A stretch of 64,000 nucleotides of DNA from the NCBI RefSeq assembly GCF_003206045.1, contig NZ_PZJM01000002.1, forward strand, positions 1,592 to 65,591, given 5' to 3'. The stretch comes from Salinicola lusitanus. Its GTDB lineage: Bacteria; Pseudomonadota; Gammaproteobacteria; Pseudomonadales; Halomonadaceae. Both the position numbers and the translations under genes were made by a program. Position 1 is the first letter of the stretch. Every line of letters begins with the position of its first letter. The notes under the pieces are model-generated. The model saw only the letters and a program-made list of their open reading frames with translations, searched no databases and was not told where the DNA came from. This document shows, piece after piece, positions 1 through 9,219 of this stretch.

Positions 1-1062
1 TCCAGATCGCCGTCGAGCACCTTGTCGCAGTTGCTGCTCTGCACGCCGGTGCGCAGGTCCTTGATCCGTTGGTCATCCAGGACGTAGGAGCGAATCTGGC
101 TGCCCCAGCCGATGTCGGCCTTGCTCTCCTCGGCCTGCTGCTTGGCGGCGTTGCGCTTCTGCATCTCGTGCTCCCACAGCTTCGCCTTCAACTGCTTCAT
201 GGCAAAGTCGCGGTTGGCGTGCTGGCTGCGCTGGCTCTGGCAGGCCACCACGATACCCGTCGGCTCGTGGGTGATTCGCACCGCCGAATCGGTGGTGTTG
301 ACGTGCTGGCCGCCGGCGCCGGAGGAGCGATAGGTGTCGGTGCGCAGATCGGCCGGGTTGATCTCGACCTCGAAACTGTCGTCCACCTCCGGAGAGAGGA
401 ACACCGACGCGAAAGAGGTGTGCCGCCGGCCGCCGGAGTCGAACGGACTCTTGCGAACCAGCCGATGGACACCGGTCTCGGTCCTGAGCCAGCCGAACGC
501 GTACTCGCCCTGGACGTGGATGGTGGCGGACTTGATGCCCGCGACCTCGCCGGCGGAGACCTCGGTCAACTCGGCCTTGAAGCCGTGGTGCTCGGCCCAG
601 CGCAGGTACATGCGCAGCAGCATGTTGGCCCAGTCCTGCGCCTCGGTGCCGCCGGAGCCGGCCTGGATGTCGAGATAGGCGTTGTTCTCGTCCATCTCGC
701 CGGAGAACATGCGCCGGAACTCCAGCTTGTCGAGCTGTCCCTCGAGATACGACAGTTCCTTGCGAACCTCATCGATCGTGGCGTCGTCTTCTTCCATCAC
801 CGCCAGCTCGAGCAGCTCGCGGTTGTCGGTCAGACCGCTATCGAGGGTGTCGATGGTCTCGACCACGGCTTCCAGCGACGCCCGCTCCTTGCCCAGCTTC
901 TGGGCGTAGTCGGGATCGTTCCAGACGTCCGGGTTTTCCAGCTCTCGGGAGACTTCTTCTAGCCGGTCTTTCTTCTCGGCATAGTCAAAGATACCCCCTC
1001 AGGACGTCTGTCCGTTCGGACAGGTCCTTGATGAGGTTATTGATCGGATTGATCTCTTGCAT
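1..1062 (-). CDS. prfB: Peptide chain release factor 2 (3' end outside window)
   Basis: RF2 ends translation at UGA and UAA codons. The first 25 codons (1062 to 988) start [10 protein letters not shown] and end in an in-frame TGA at 987-985. The rest of the protein continues in the +1 frame from 986 and reads through to base 1, where it runs off the window before its stop. In that frame the peptidyl-tRNA hydrolysis motif GAGGQHV and the codon-recognition motif SPF (in KSPFDSGG) are readable. A good ribosome site (AGGAG, four bases before the ATG) fixes the start. In E. coli prfB is followed by lysS; that side lies outside the window. The next gene upstream is divergent and begins at 1272. Confidence 0.97.
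984..999 (-). promoter_or_regulatory. prfB programmed +1 frameshift site
   Basis: Read on the minus strand this is AGGGGG, then TAT, CTT, TGA, C. It is the classic RF2 autoregulatory site: an internal Shine-Dalgarno-like run three bases before the slippery CTT, followed by a poor-context UGA stop. When RF2 is scarce the ribosome slips +1 and makes full-length protein. The sequence matches the E. coli element closely. Confidence 0.97.
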
Positions 1063-1271
1063 GGGGCTCCTGCCAACGTCGCCACCGACGCGCCGAACCT
1101 TCCCGGAACACGGGGGTGGTCGACTCGTCGAAAAAAGGACGCCTATTGTAGCCAAACCCCGGCATAGCGTCATCCCGCCGTCGACCGTCTCACGCTGTGC
1201 GAATCGAGACGATGCGCTAAGGTGGAAAGAATAAAAACCTGATCATCCATTACCGTTCGAGGGATCCCACT

Positions 1272-2852
1272 TTGATATCACCGACTCGCCTGGCAGCCGC
1301 CATCGGTTTCGCAGCCACCCTGAGCGCCCTGCCCATCCAGGCAGCCACACTGCACATGGGCATCTCCGGCGATCCCGCATCGCTGAGCCCGGCCAAGATC
1401 ACCGGTGGCGTGTGGGAAGAGGATGTGCTGCGGGACATCTTCGAGGGCCCGATCGCCATCGATGCCGACGGCCGGATCATCCCCGGCGCCGCCGAACGCT
1501 GGGAGATCTCCGACGATGGCAAGACCTACATCTTTCATCTGCGCGACGGCCTCGAATGGTCCGACGGCGAGCCGCTGACCGCCGACGATTTCGTCTACGC
1601 CTACCGCCACCAGGTCGATCCCAAGACCGCTTCCAACTACGCCCACCGCCTCTATCCGGTGGTCAATGCCCAGGCGATCAACGCCGGCAGCAAGCCGCTC
1701 GATTCGCTGGGGGTCGAATCCCTGGACGACGGCAAGACGCTCAAGATCACCCTCAACGCCCCCACCGTCTATTTCCTCAAGACACTGGTGCTGCCGTTCG
1801 CCTACCCGATCCCCAAGCATGTGGTGGATGAGTTCGGCAACGACTGGAGCGACCCCTCCCACATCGCGGTCAACGGCGCCTTCAAGCCGGTGAAGTGGGT
1901 CTCCAACACCGAGCTGGAGACGGTCAAGAACGATCACTTCCATGATGCCGACAACGTCAGCCTGGACGGCGTCGACTACTACCCGCTGGAGGACAAGAAC
2001 GCCGGCATCCAGCGCTTTCGTGCCGGCGAGCTGGATATCCTGCGTGACTATCCGGCGGCGCAGTATCCGCGCCTCTCCGAAAACCTGCCCGATGCCACCC
2101 ACCTGTTCCCGTCGCTGGGCACCTACTACTACGTATTCAACCTGCGCGACGGCTCGCCGGTGGCGGACAAGCGCGTCCGCGAGGCGCTGAGCCTGGCGAT
2201 TCGCCGCGACGTCATCGCCAAGCAACTGCTGAAAGGCGGCGTCGAGCCAGCCACCTCGCTGGTACCGCCGGGAACCAGCGACTACGAGGCCCAGTCCCAG
2301 CCCGGGCTCGATGACGACATGGACAGCCGCCTGGCCAAGGCCAAATCGCTGATGGAAGAGGCCGGCTACGGCCCGGACAAGCCGCTCGAGCTGACCCTGC
2401 GGTTCAACAGTGGCGACGAACACCGTCAGATCGCCGTCGCCGTCGCCGCGATGTGGAAGCCGCTGGGGGTCGACGTCGAACTCAGAAACACCGAAGCCAA
2501 CGTCCACTACGCCGATCTGATGGAAGGCGATTTCCAGGTTGCCCGCGCCGCCTGGATCTCCAGCTACGACGACGCCCAGAACTTCCTCCAGCTGCTGTCG
2601 GCGGAGACCAACAACTACGGTGCTTACCAGAACGACGACTACAACCAACTGGTCAGCCAGTCGGACGCCGAGCAGGACCCGGGCAAGCGGGCGCAGCTGA
2701 TGCAGCAGGCCGAGGCACTGGCGCTGGCCGACTATCCTCTGACGCCGATCTATACCTACAGCTCGCGCAATCTGGTCAATCCCGAAATCGAGGGATGGAA
2801 CGACAACGCGCTGGACATGCACGCCTCGCGCTGGATCGAGCTGCCGGAGTGA
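1272..2852 (+). CDS. OppA/MppA-family peptide-binding protein 1
   Basis: Periplasmic solute-binding protein of the SBP_bac_5 (OppA/MppA) family, 526 aa. It begins at a TTG with GAGGGA eight bases upstream. A signal peptide of about 24 residues ends at PIQA-ATL. Family hallmarks follow: GGVWEEDVLRDIFEG near the N-terminus and WSDGEPLTADDFVYAYRH around residue 95. It is the first of four paralogues (1272-9148) that all precede one oppB-oppC-oppDF set, so it probably delivers oligopeptides or murein peptides to that importer. A CTAGAC/GTCTAG hairpin lies directly after its stop. About 250 bp separates it from the next paralogue, which may have its own promoter. The exact ligand cannot be read from sequence. 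Confidence 0.9.
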   Translation: MISPTRLAAAIGFAATLSALPIQAATLHMGISGDPASLSPAKITGGVWEEDVLRDIFEGPIAIDADGRIIPGAAERWEISDDGKTYIFHLRDGLEWSDGEPLTADDFVYAYRHQVDPKTASNYAHRLYPVVNAQAINAGSKPLDSLGVESLDDGKTLKITLNAPTVYFLKTLVLPFAYPIPKHVVDEFGNDWSDPSHIAVNGAFKPVKWVSNTELETVKNDHFHDADNVSLDGVDYYPLEDKNAGIQRFRAGELDILRDYPAAQYPRLSENLPDATHLFPSLGTYYYVFNLRDGSPVADKRVREALSLAIRRDVIAKQLLKGGVEPATSLVPPGTSDYEAQSQPGLDDDMDSRLAKAKSLMEEAGYGPDKPLELTLRFNSGDEHRQIAVAVAAMWKPLGVDVELRNTEANVHYADLMEGDFQVARAAWISSYDDAQNFLQLLSAETNNYGAYQNDDYNQLVSQSDAEQDPGKRAQLMQQAEALALADYPLTPIYTYSSRNLVNPEIEGWNDNALDMHASRWIELPE

Positions 2853-2868
2853 CTAGACCAACGTCTAG
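2853..2868 (+). repeat. Perfect 6-bp inverted repeat after binding-protein 1 gene
   Basis: CTAGAC, loop CAAC, GTCTAG. It starts one base after the stop codon. There is no T-tract, so it may be an mRNA-stabilising or weak attenuating hairpin rather than a full terminator. Confidence 0.45.
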
Positions 2869-3105
2869 CTGTGACCGAAATCACAACGGAGGCGGCGTCA
2901 CTGCCGCCCTCGCGCACCTATATGCATGAGATGAAACGGACTATCGAGCATTTGAATTAGACGGATCATGAGGTTCGCGCGAAGGTGTCGCATCGATCCC
3001 CGGGATGGCCATTGGCCGATTCACTGATGGCACGCTCGCGGCGATCGCCCTACAGCGAGCCTTTCACAACGGATCTTCACAACAACAAGTCGGAGCTTTT
3101 CAAAG

Positions 3106-4704
3106 ATGTCGAAGCTGCAACTCCCCCGCACCCTGTTTCCCCTGAGTGCCCTGGCGCTGGCCACCTCGCTGATGGCATCGCCGGCGCTGGCCGAGACCCT
3201 CAGTATCGGTGTCCAGGGCGAGCTCGCCTCTTTCGATACCTCCCAGGTCTCCGGCGGCGTGTGGGAATCCCAGGTGCTGATGGACGTCTATGAGGGCCTT
3301 ATCAAGCAGTCTCCCGATGGTGAATTGCTGCCGGGCATGGCCACCGAGTGGGAAGTCTCCGACGACGGCAAGACCTACACCTTCCACATGCGGGAAGATG
3401 CGAAGTGGTCCGACGGCGAGCCGGTCACCGCCGAGGACTTCGTGTTCGGCTGGCAGCACCTGCTGGCGCCGGAGAACGCTTCCAAGTACGCCTACATGCT
3501 CTATCCGATCGTCAATGCGAAGGCGATCAACACCGGCGACAAGGCCGCCGACACGCTGGGGGCGGAATCTCTCGACGACGGCAAGACGCTCAAGGTCACC
3601 CTCAACCATCCCACGCCCTACTTTCCACAGTTGCTGACCCACTACACTGCCTACCCGGTGCCCAAGCACCTGGTCGACGAGTACGGCAAGAACTGGGTCA
3701 AGCTGGACCATATCGCCACCAACGGCGCATTCAAGCCGGTGGACTGGATCTCGCAGTCGAAGATCAGCGTCGAGAAGAGCTCGACCTACTACGATGCCGA
3801 CGATGTCTCCCTGGATGGCGTCAACTACTTCACCGTCGAAGACCGCAACGCTGGCATCTCGCGCTTTCGCGCCGGCGAGCTTGACGTGCTGCGCGATTAC
3901 CCCTCCAGCCGTTACCAGTGGCTGACCGAGAACCTCCCCGACGCCACCCACATGAGCCCGATGCTGGGTTCCTACTACTACGTGCTCAACCAGCGCGACG
4001 GGCACCCGACGAACGACAAGCGGGTACGCGAGGCGCTCAATCTGGCGATTCGTCGCAACGTGCTCTCCGAGCAGATCATGGCCGGCAGCTTCAAGGCCTC
4101 CACCGCCATGGTCCCGCCCGGTACCAGCCACTACGAAGCCCAGCATATGGATCTGGGCAGCGACGATATGAACGCGCGCATGGCCAAGGCCAAGGAGCTG
4201 CTGCAGGAAGCGGGCTATGGCCCCGACCATCCGTTGAATCTGCGCCTGCGCTACAACACCAGCGACGAGCACAAGAAGATCGCCATCGCCGTGGCCGCGA
4301 TGTGGAAGCCGCTGGGCGTCAACGTCCAGATGATCAACTCCGAAGCCACCGTTCACTACCAGACCATTCAGCAGGGTGATTTCGACGTCGCCCGGGCCGG
4401 CTGGATCGCCGACTACAACGACGCCGAGAACTTCCTCACTCTGCTGCACACCGGGGTCGGCAACAACTACGGCGCCTACTCCAACCCGGAGTATGACAAG
4501 CTGATGGATCAGGCTGCCCAGACCCAGGATCTGGATGCCCGCGAGAAGCTGCTCGAGAAGGCGGAGAACGTGGCGCTGGACGACTACGCGTTCATCCCCA
4601 TGCTGACCTACGTCACCCGCAACCTGGTGAATCCGAAGATCGAGGGCTGGGAGGACAACGTCGAGGACGATCATCCGTCCCGCTGGGTTCACTTCACCGA
4701 GTAA
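3106..4704 (+). CDS. OppA/MppA-family peptide-binding protein 2
   Basis: 532-aa periplasmic peptide-binding protein, SBP_bac_5 family. The ATG start is preceded by GGAG about ten bases upstream. The signal peptide ends at SPALA-ETL. The conserved GGVWESQVLMDVYEG and WSDGEPVTAEDFVFGWQ blocks line up with the neighbouring paralogues, and the C-terminus NLVNPKIEGWEDN is shared almost word for word with copies 1 and 3, which shows ancient tandem duplication. The YkfC-like endopeptidase gene begins only 53 bp downstream and probably shares this transcript. That makes copy 2 the best candidate for binding murein tripeptide (the MppA role); this is an inference from position. Confidence 0.9.
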   Translation: MSKLQLPRTLFPLSALALATSLMASPALAETLSIGVQGELASFDTSQVSGGVWESQVLMDVYEGLIKQSPDGELLPGMATEWEVSDDGKTYTFHMREDAKWSDGEPVTAEDFVFGWQHLLAPENASKYAYMLYPIVNAKAINTGDKAADTLGAESLDDGKTLKVTLNHPTPYFPQLLTHYTAYPVPKHLVDEYGKNWVKLDHIATNGAFKPVDWISQSKISVEKSSTYYDADDVSLDGVNYFTVEDRNAGISRFRAGELDVLRDYPSSRYQWLTENLPDATHMSPMLGSYYYVLNQRDGHPTNDKRVREALNLAIRRNVLSEQIMAGSFKASTAMVPPGTSHYEAQHMDLGSDDMNARMAKAKELLQEAGYGPDHPLNLRLRYNTSDEHKKIAIAVAAMWKPLGVNVQMINSEATVHYQTIQQGDFDVARAGWIADYNDAENFLTLLHTGVGNNYGAYSNPEYDKLMDQAAQTQDLDAREKLLEKAENVALDDYAFIPMLTYVTRNLVNPKIEGWEDNVEDDHPSRWVHFTE

Positions 4705-4757
4705 CGGCTTGAGCTGTCTTGCGGGGGCGCCGGCATGAGTCATCCAGGAGCATCGAC

Positions 4758-5741
4758 ATGACTTGTGTCGCCGTCGCCGTGGCGGGATTGTGGACCTCCC
4801 CCGAAGCGCCCCGGGCCATCGACGTCCCGGCGCTGGGCAACCCGGCACAGCTCGAACGCTGGCTCTCCCGACTGGACGACGAGACCCGTCTGGCGCTGTG
4901 CAAGGAGAAGCGGCTCGCCACTCAGGTACTGCTGGACACGCCGGTCGAGATACTCGAGCGCTATCGTGATGGCCACGACAACGACTGGTGTCGCGTGGTG
5001 ATCCCGAGCCAGCGGTCCTCGTTGGACGAGCGCGGCTACCCCGGCTGGATACCGGCGGCGCAGCTCGTCGAGGCTGAGGGCTGTCCGGCCGATGCCGAGT
5101 CGGTGGTGGTGATGGCTCCCATCGCCTGGCTGCAGGGTCTATCCCAGGGACGCTCGCTGAAACTGAGTTTTCTGACTCGGCTGAAACTGGCCGACCCGGT
5201 GACGGAAGTCGCTGACCGGAGAGCGTCTCGCGTCTGGGTGGAGACATCGCTGGGACGCGGCTGGCTGCCGCGCGACAGTGTCCAGTTGCCGGGCGAGAGC
5301 CTGCCGTCGACTGCCGCGACGCTGGAAACGCTGGGGCGGCGCTTCGACGGTCTGCGCTATCTCTGGGCCGGCAACTCGAGCTTCGGCTACGACTGCTCGG
5401 GGCTCGTTCACAGCCTGTTCGCCGCCATCGGCATTCGTCTGCCTCGGGACGCCCACGACCAGGTCGAGACAGGGCTTCCGGTGGCGCCGGACGAGCGCCA
5501 GGCGGGCGATCTGCTGTTCTTCGAGAAGCCCAACGACACGGGCCGGCTGGTAGTCGATCACGTGGCGCTCTATCTCGGCGATGACCGCATGCTGCACGCG
5601 CCGACCAACAATGCCCGAATCGAATGTCGCCGACTTTCGGGCAGTCGCTACGAAACGCAGCTCTGCGCCGTGCGTCGCTATCTCGACCCGGGCGATCCGG
5701 GAACGGCGATTCCAGCGGGAACTATTCCAGCAGGAACCTGA
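4758..5741 (+). CDS. YkfC-like NlpC/P60 gamma-D-glutamyl-diaminoacid endopeptidase
   Basis: 327 aa. Enzymes of this type cut the gamma-D-Glu to diaminopimelate bond of murein peptides inside the cell. An SH3-like N-terminal part (about residues 1-180, beginning with a VWTSPE/GLWTSPE-type strand) is followed by an NlpC/P60 domain. Catalytic Cys213 lies in YDCSGL, with His268 (VDHVALYLG) and His280 (MLHAP). No signal peptide is visible: the short hydrophobic start resembles a beta-strand, as in Bacillus YkfC. The ATG at 4758 is preferred over an upstream TTG (4719) because AGGAG lies seven bases before it. It sits between peptide-binding proteins 2 and 3, which fits recycling or scavenging of cell-wall peptides. 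The next enzyme of that route, an L-Ala-D/L-Glu epimerase, is not in the window. Confidence 0.82.
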   Translation: MTCVAVAVAGLWTSPEAPRAIDVPALGNPAQLERWLSRLDDETRLALCKEKRLATQVLLDTPVEILERYRDGHDNDWCRVVIPSQRSSLDERGYPGWIPAAQLVEAEGCPADAESVVVMAPIAWLQGLSQGRSLKLSFLTRLKLADPVTEVADRRASRVWVETSLGRGWLPRDSVQLPGESLPSTAATLETLGRRFDGLRYLWAGNSSFGYDCSGLVHSLFAAIGIRLPRDAHDQVETGLPVAPDERQAGDLLFFEKPNDTGRLVVDHVALYLGDDRMLHAPTNNARIECRRLSGSRYETQLCAVRRYLDPGDPGTAIPAGTIPAGT

Positions 5742-5819
5742 AGACTTAAGATCGAGACGGGGTCGCCAGAACCGGCGAATACGCCAGCAGCCCCGGCCAT
5801 AACAAATGCTCAACAACGG

Positions 5820-7457
5820 ATGGACTCGATCATGCGTAAACAGCCCCACCAAAGCGCGCGCCGACGATTCGTTCGGCTCGGCCTCCCCTTGCTGATGGCC
5901 GCGGGCCTGATCGCGTCGGGGGGCGTCGCCACCGCCCAGGCCGCGACGCTGAGTATCGGCATCCAGGGTGAGCCGGCGTCACTGGATACCGCCCGGATCG
6001 GGGGTACCACCTGGGAGAACGACGTCCTCGGCGATCTGTTCGAGGGCCTGGTCACCCTGGACCCCGCCGGCGAGTACATTCCCGGCGCCGCCAGCGGCTG
6101 GGACGTCAGCGACGACGGTACCGTCTACACCTTCGAGCTGCGCGACGACGCCAACTGGTCGGACGGTGAGCCCGTGGTCGCCAGGGACTTCGTACTCGCC
6201 TTCCAGCGTCTGTTCGATCCGGCCAACGGCGCCGTCTACGCCAGCCTGTTCTACCCGATTCGCGGCGCCGAAGCGCATACCAAGGGCGAGCAGGACGCCC
6301 CCGAACTCGGCGTCGAATCGGTCGACGCCAAGACCTTGAAGATCACCCTGAACCAGCCGACGCCCTACTTCCCGACGCTGCTGGCGCATATCGCCGCGTC
6401 GCCGGTGCCTTCGCACCTGATCAAGCGCTTCGGCAACGACTGGACCCAGATGGATCACATCGCGACCAACGGCGCCTTCACCCCGACACGCTGGACCTCC
6501 CACGATCACATCGCGGCGCGCAAGAACCCCGAATTCCACGACGCCGACGACGTCGCCCTCGATGGGGTCGACTACTATCCGGTCGAGGATCGCAGCGCCG
6601 GTCTGCAACGCTTCCGCGCCGGCGGTCTCGACATCGTTCGCGATTTCTCGCCGGACCGCTACCAGTGGCTGCAGGAGAACCTCCCCGACGCCGTCCACCT
6701 CGCACCGCAGCTGGCCAACTACTACTTCGCGCTCAACCAGCGCGACGGCCATCCGACGGCCGACAAGCGCGTGCGCGAAGCGCTCAATCTGGCAATCCGC
6801 CGCGACGTGATCGCCGACAAGATCATGGGCGGTGTCGTCGCCCCGGCCAGCGGTTTCGTCCCCGGCGGCGTCAGCCACTACGACGCCCAGACCATGCCCG
6901 GCCTGGCTCGGCCGATGGATGAGCGGATTGCCGAGGCCAGGAGCCTGCTCGAAGACTCCGGCTACGGCCCGGGCCATCCGCTGGAATTGACGCTGCGCTA
7001 CTCCACCACCGAGGCCAACAAGCGCATCGCCGTGGCGCTGGCGGCAATGTGGCAGCCGCTCGGGGTCGAGACGCAACTGATCAATGCCGAGGGCGCGGTC
7101 CACTACGCCGAGCTCGCCAACGGCAACTTCGATGTCGGTCGTGGCAGTTGGGTCGCGGATTTCGACGACGCCAGCAACTTCCTCGGCATCCTGCAGAGCG
7201 ACTCGCCCAAGAACTACGGCGGCTATCGCAGCCCGGCGTTCGACGAACTGATGGCCAAAGCCAGCCGCGAGACCGACGAAGACGCTCGCCAGCAGCTGCT
7301 GCAGCAGGCGGAGCGGCAGGCGCTTTCCGACTATGCGGTGGCACCGATCTACGTCGACGTCTCGCGCAACCTGGTCAACCCCAAGCTGGATGGCTGGGAA
7401 GACAACGCGCTCAACCGGCACCTGTCGCGCTGGCTTTCGCTGCCGCAGGGGAACTGA
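5820..7457 (+). CDS. OppA/MppA-family peptide-binding protein 3
   Basis: 545-aa solute-binding protein of the OppA family. An Arg-rich n-region (MRKQPHQSARRRFVRLG) precedes a hydrophobic core and cleavage near AQA-ATL. The in-frame ATG at 5832 (MRKQP) is an equally plausible start; neither has an obvious ribosome site. The family blocks GGTTWENDVLGDLFEG and WSDGEPVVARDFVLAFQ are present. It follows the NlpC/P60 gene by 78 bp and precedes paralogue 4 by 35 bp, so these genes are probably one transcription unit. Ligand unknown; by family, a peptide. Confidence 0.9.
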   Translation: MDSIMRKQPHQSARRRFVRLGLPLLMAAGLIASGGVATAQAATLSIGIQGEPASLDTARIGGTTWENDVLGDLFEGLVTLDPAGEYIPGAASGWDVSDDGTVYTFELRDDANWSDGEPVVARDFVLAFQRLFDPANGAVYASLFYPIRGAEAHTKGEQDAPELGVESVDAKTLKITLNQPTPYFPTLLAHIAASPVPSHLIKRFGNDWTQMDHIATNGAFTPTRWTSHDHIAARKNPEFHDADDVALDGVDYYPVEDRSAGLQRFRAGGLDIVRDFSPDRYQWLQENLPDAVHLAPQLANYYFALNQRDGHPTADKRVREALNLAIRRDVIADKIMGGVVAPASGFVPGGVSHYDAQTMPGLARPMDERIAEARSLLEDSGYGPGHPLELTLRYSTTEANKRIAVALAAMWQPLGVETQLINAEGAVHYAELANGNFDVGRGSWVADFDDASNFLGILQSDSPKNYGGYRSPAFDELMAKASRETDEDARQQLLQQAERQALSDYAVAPIYVDVSRNLVNPKLDGWEDNALNRHLSRWLSLPQGN

Positions 7458-7492
7458 GACCCATACCCGAGGGCGTTGGCGAAGAGGCACTC

Positions 7493-9148
7493 ATGACAAC
7501 AACAAGAGAGACCGCTGGAGCGAGGGCGGAATCAGGCATGACGAAAACAACAGTCAGAAAACTGCTCGTCATCGCGAGCTGCGCGATGTTCACACTGATG
7601 CCGCCGATGGCAGTGGCCGATATCGAGGGAGGCAAGCAGGTCCTGCGCCGCGCCAATGGGGCCGAACCCTCGTCGTTGGACCCGCAGCTGATGACCGGGA
7701 CCTGGGAGTCAGCCATCATCTCGGATCTGTTCGAGGGATTGCTCACGCGAGATGCGGATGGCGGCTCGATCCCGGGCGTCGCCGAGTTCTGGGACATCTC
7801 CGACGACGGGCTGCACTACACCTTCCATTTGCGTGGCGATGCAAAATGGTCGGACGGAACGCCGCTGACCGCCGACGACTTCGTCTATGCCTGGCGTCGA
7901 ATCCTCAGCCCGGAACTCGCCGCCCCCTACGCCTACATGCTCTATCCGATCCTCAACGCCCGTGCCTATAACCAGGGCGAACAACCAGCCGATGCGCTGG
8001 GCGTCGAGGCCAGCGATGACCGTACGCTGAGCGTCACGCTGGCCCGCCCCACGGGCTATTTCCTGGAGATGCTGAGCCACGCATCGACCTATCCGGTGCC
8101 ACGCACCGCCATAGAGCAGTACGGCAGCGACTGGACCAAGCCCGGTCACATGATCTCCAACGGCGCTTTCGAACTGACCGAGTGGGTCTCCCACGACCAC
8201 ATCGCCGCAGTGAAGAACCCCGACTTCCACGATGCCGCCAATGTCGCGCTCGACGAGGTCCAGTTTCTGCCCATTGACGATGGTCGCGCCGCCCTCAATC
8301 GCTTTCGTGCCGGCGAGGTCGACATGACCAGCAGTGTGCCGACCGATCGTATCGAGTGGGCACGCGAGAATCTGCCCGACGCGCTGCATGAAACCCCAAC
8401 GCTGGCGACGTTCTATTTTGCGTTCAACCAGCGCCCGGGCAGCGTGCTCGATGATCCCCGTATTCGCGAGGCGCTCAACCTTGCCGTTCGTCGTGACATC
8501 ATCACGACGCAAATCACCAAGCTCAATCAGCCCCTCGCCTACAGCCTGGTGCCCACCGCGATCAGCCATTATGACGGTCCCGAGTTCGACTTTGCCCGGG
8601 AACCGATGGCTGAGCGGCTCGCCCAAGCGAAAGCGCTCATGCAGGACGCCGGCTACGGCCCCGATCACCCCCTGCATCTGACGATCGACTACATCACCAA
8701 TCAGGACACCAAGCGTATCCCGGTTGCCATGGCCGCGATGTGGAAGCCGCTCGGGGTCGAGGTCACGCTCACCAACAGCGACGCCGCCGTCTACTACTCG
8801 AAATTGCGCCAGGGCGACTTCCAGATCGGCATGGCGCCGTGGAACGCCGACTATAACGACGCCAGCAACTTTCTGGATCTGTTCCGCACCGGCGTGCCCA
8901 ACAATCACTCCGGCTATAGCAACGCCGCCTACGACGCCATGATGGAGCGCGCCTCGAACGAGTTGGATCCGGACGAGCGCGCGCGGCTCATGGCCGACGC
9001 GGAGGGCATTCTGCTGGACGACTACGCCATGTTGCCGCTCTATTTCTACATTCGACCGGCACTGGTCTCGCCCTCGCTCTCCGGCTGGAAGGAGAGCCCG
9101 ATGGACGATCATCTGAGCCGCTGGATGCACTTCGAAGATCCCGAATGA
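7493..9148 (+). CDS. OppA/MppA-family peptide-binding protein 4
   Basis: 551-aa binding protein, the most divergent of the four (for example GTWESAIISDLFEG and WSDGTPLTADDFVYAWRR). The reading frame is open further upstream. The ATG at 7493 is chosen because GAGG lies five bases before it. The ATG at 7538 (MTKTTVRKLL) would give a more typical signal peptide n-region and is a real alternative. Signal cleavage is expected near AVA-DIE. It is directly upstream of oppB (71 bp), so it is the binding protein most tightly linked to the permease and may be its original OppA. Confidence 0.88.
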   Translation: MTTTRETAGARAESGMTKTTVRKLLVIASCAMFTLMPPMAVADIEGGKQVLRRANGAEPSSLDPQLMTGTWESAIISDLFEGLLTRDADGGSIPGVAEFWDISDDGLHYTFHLRGDAKWSDGTPLTADDFVYAWRRILSPELAAPYAYMLYPILNARAYNQGEQPADALGVEASDDRTLSVTLARPTGYFLEMLSHASTYPVPRTAIEQYGSDWTKPGHMISNGAFELTEWVSHDHIAAVKNPDFHDAANVALDEVQFLPIDDGRAALNRFRAGEVDMTSSVPTDRIEWARENLPDALHETPTLATFYFAFNQRPGSVLDDPRIREALNLAVRRDIITTQITKLNQPLAYSLVPTAISHYDGPEFDFAREPMAERLAQAKALMQDAGYGPDHPLHLTIDYITNQDTKRIPVAMAAMWKPLGVEVTLTNSDAAVYYSKLRQGDFQIGMAPWNADYNDASNFLDLFRTGVPNNHSGYSNAAYDAMMERASNELDPDERARLMADAEGILLDDYAMLPLYFYIRPALVSPSLSGWKESPMDDHLSRWMHFEDPE

Positions 9149-9219
9149 CCCCACTTAATGACGATGCCGACGAGTGAATTACGCATGACCGCAGCCAAGC
9201 CGAGAAGAGACCGCAATAC

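Noticed and set aside
3100-5247. 715-codon open frame on the minus strand
   Set aside because: Antisense to binding protein 2 and the NlpC/P60 gene, both of which are recognised families.
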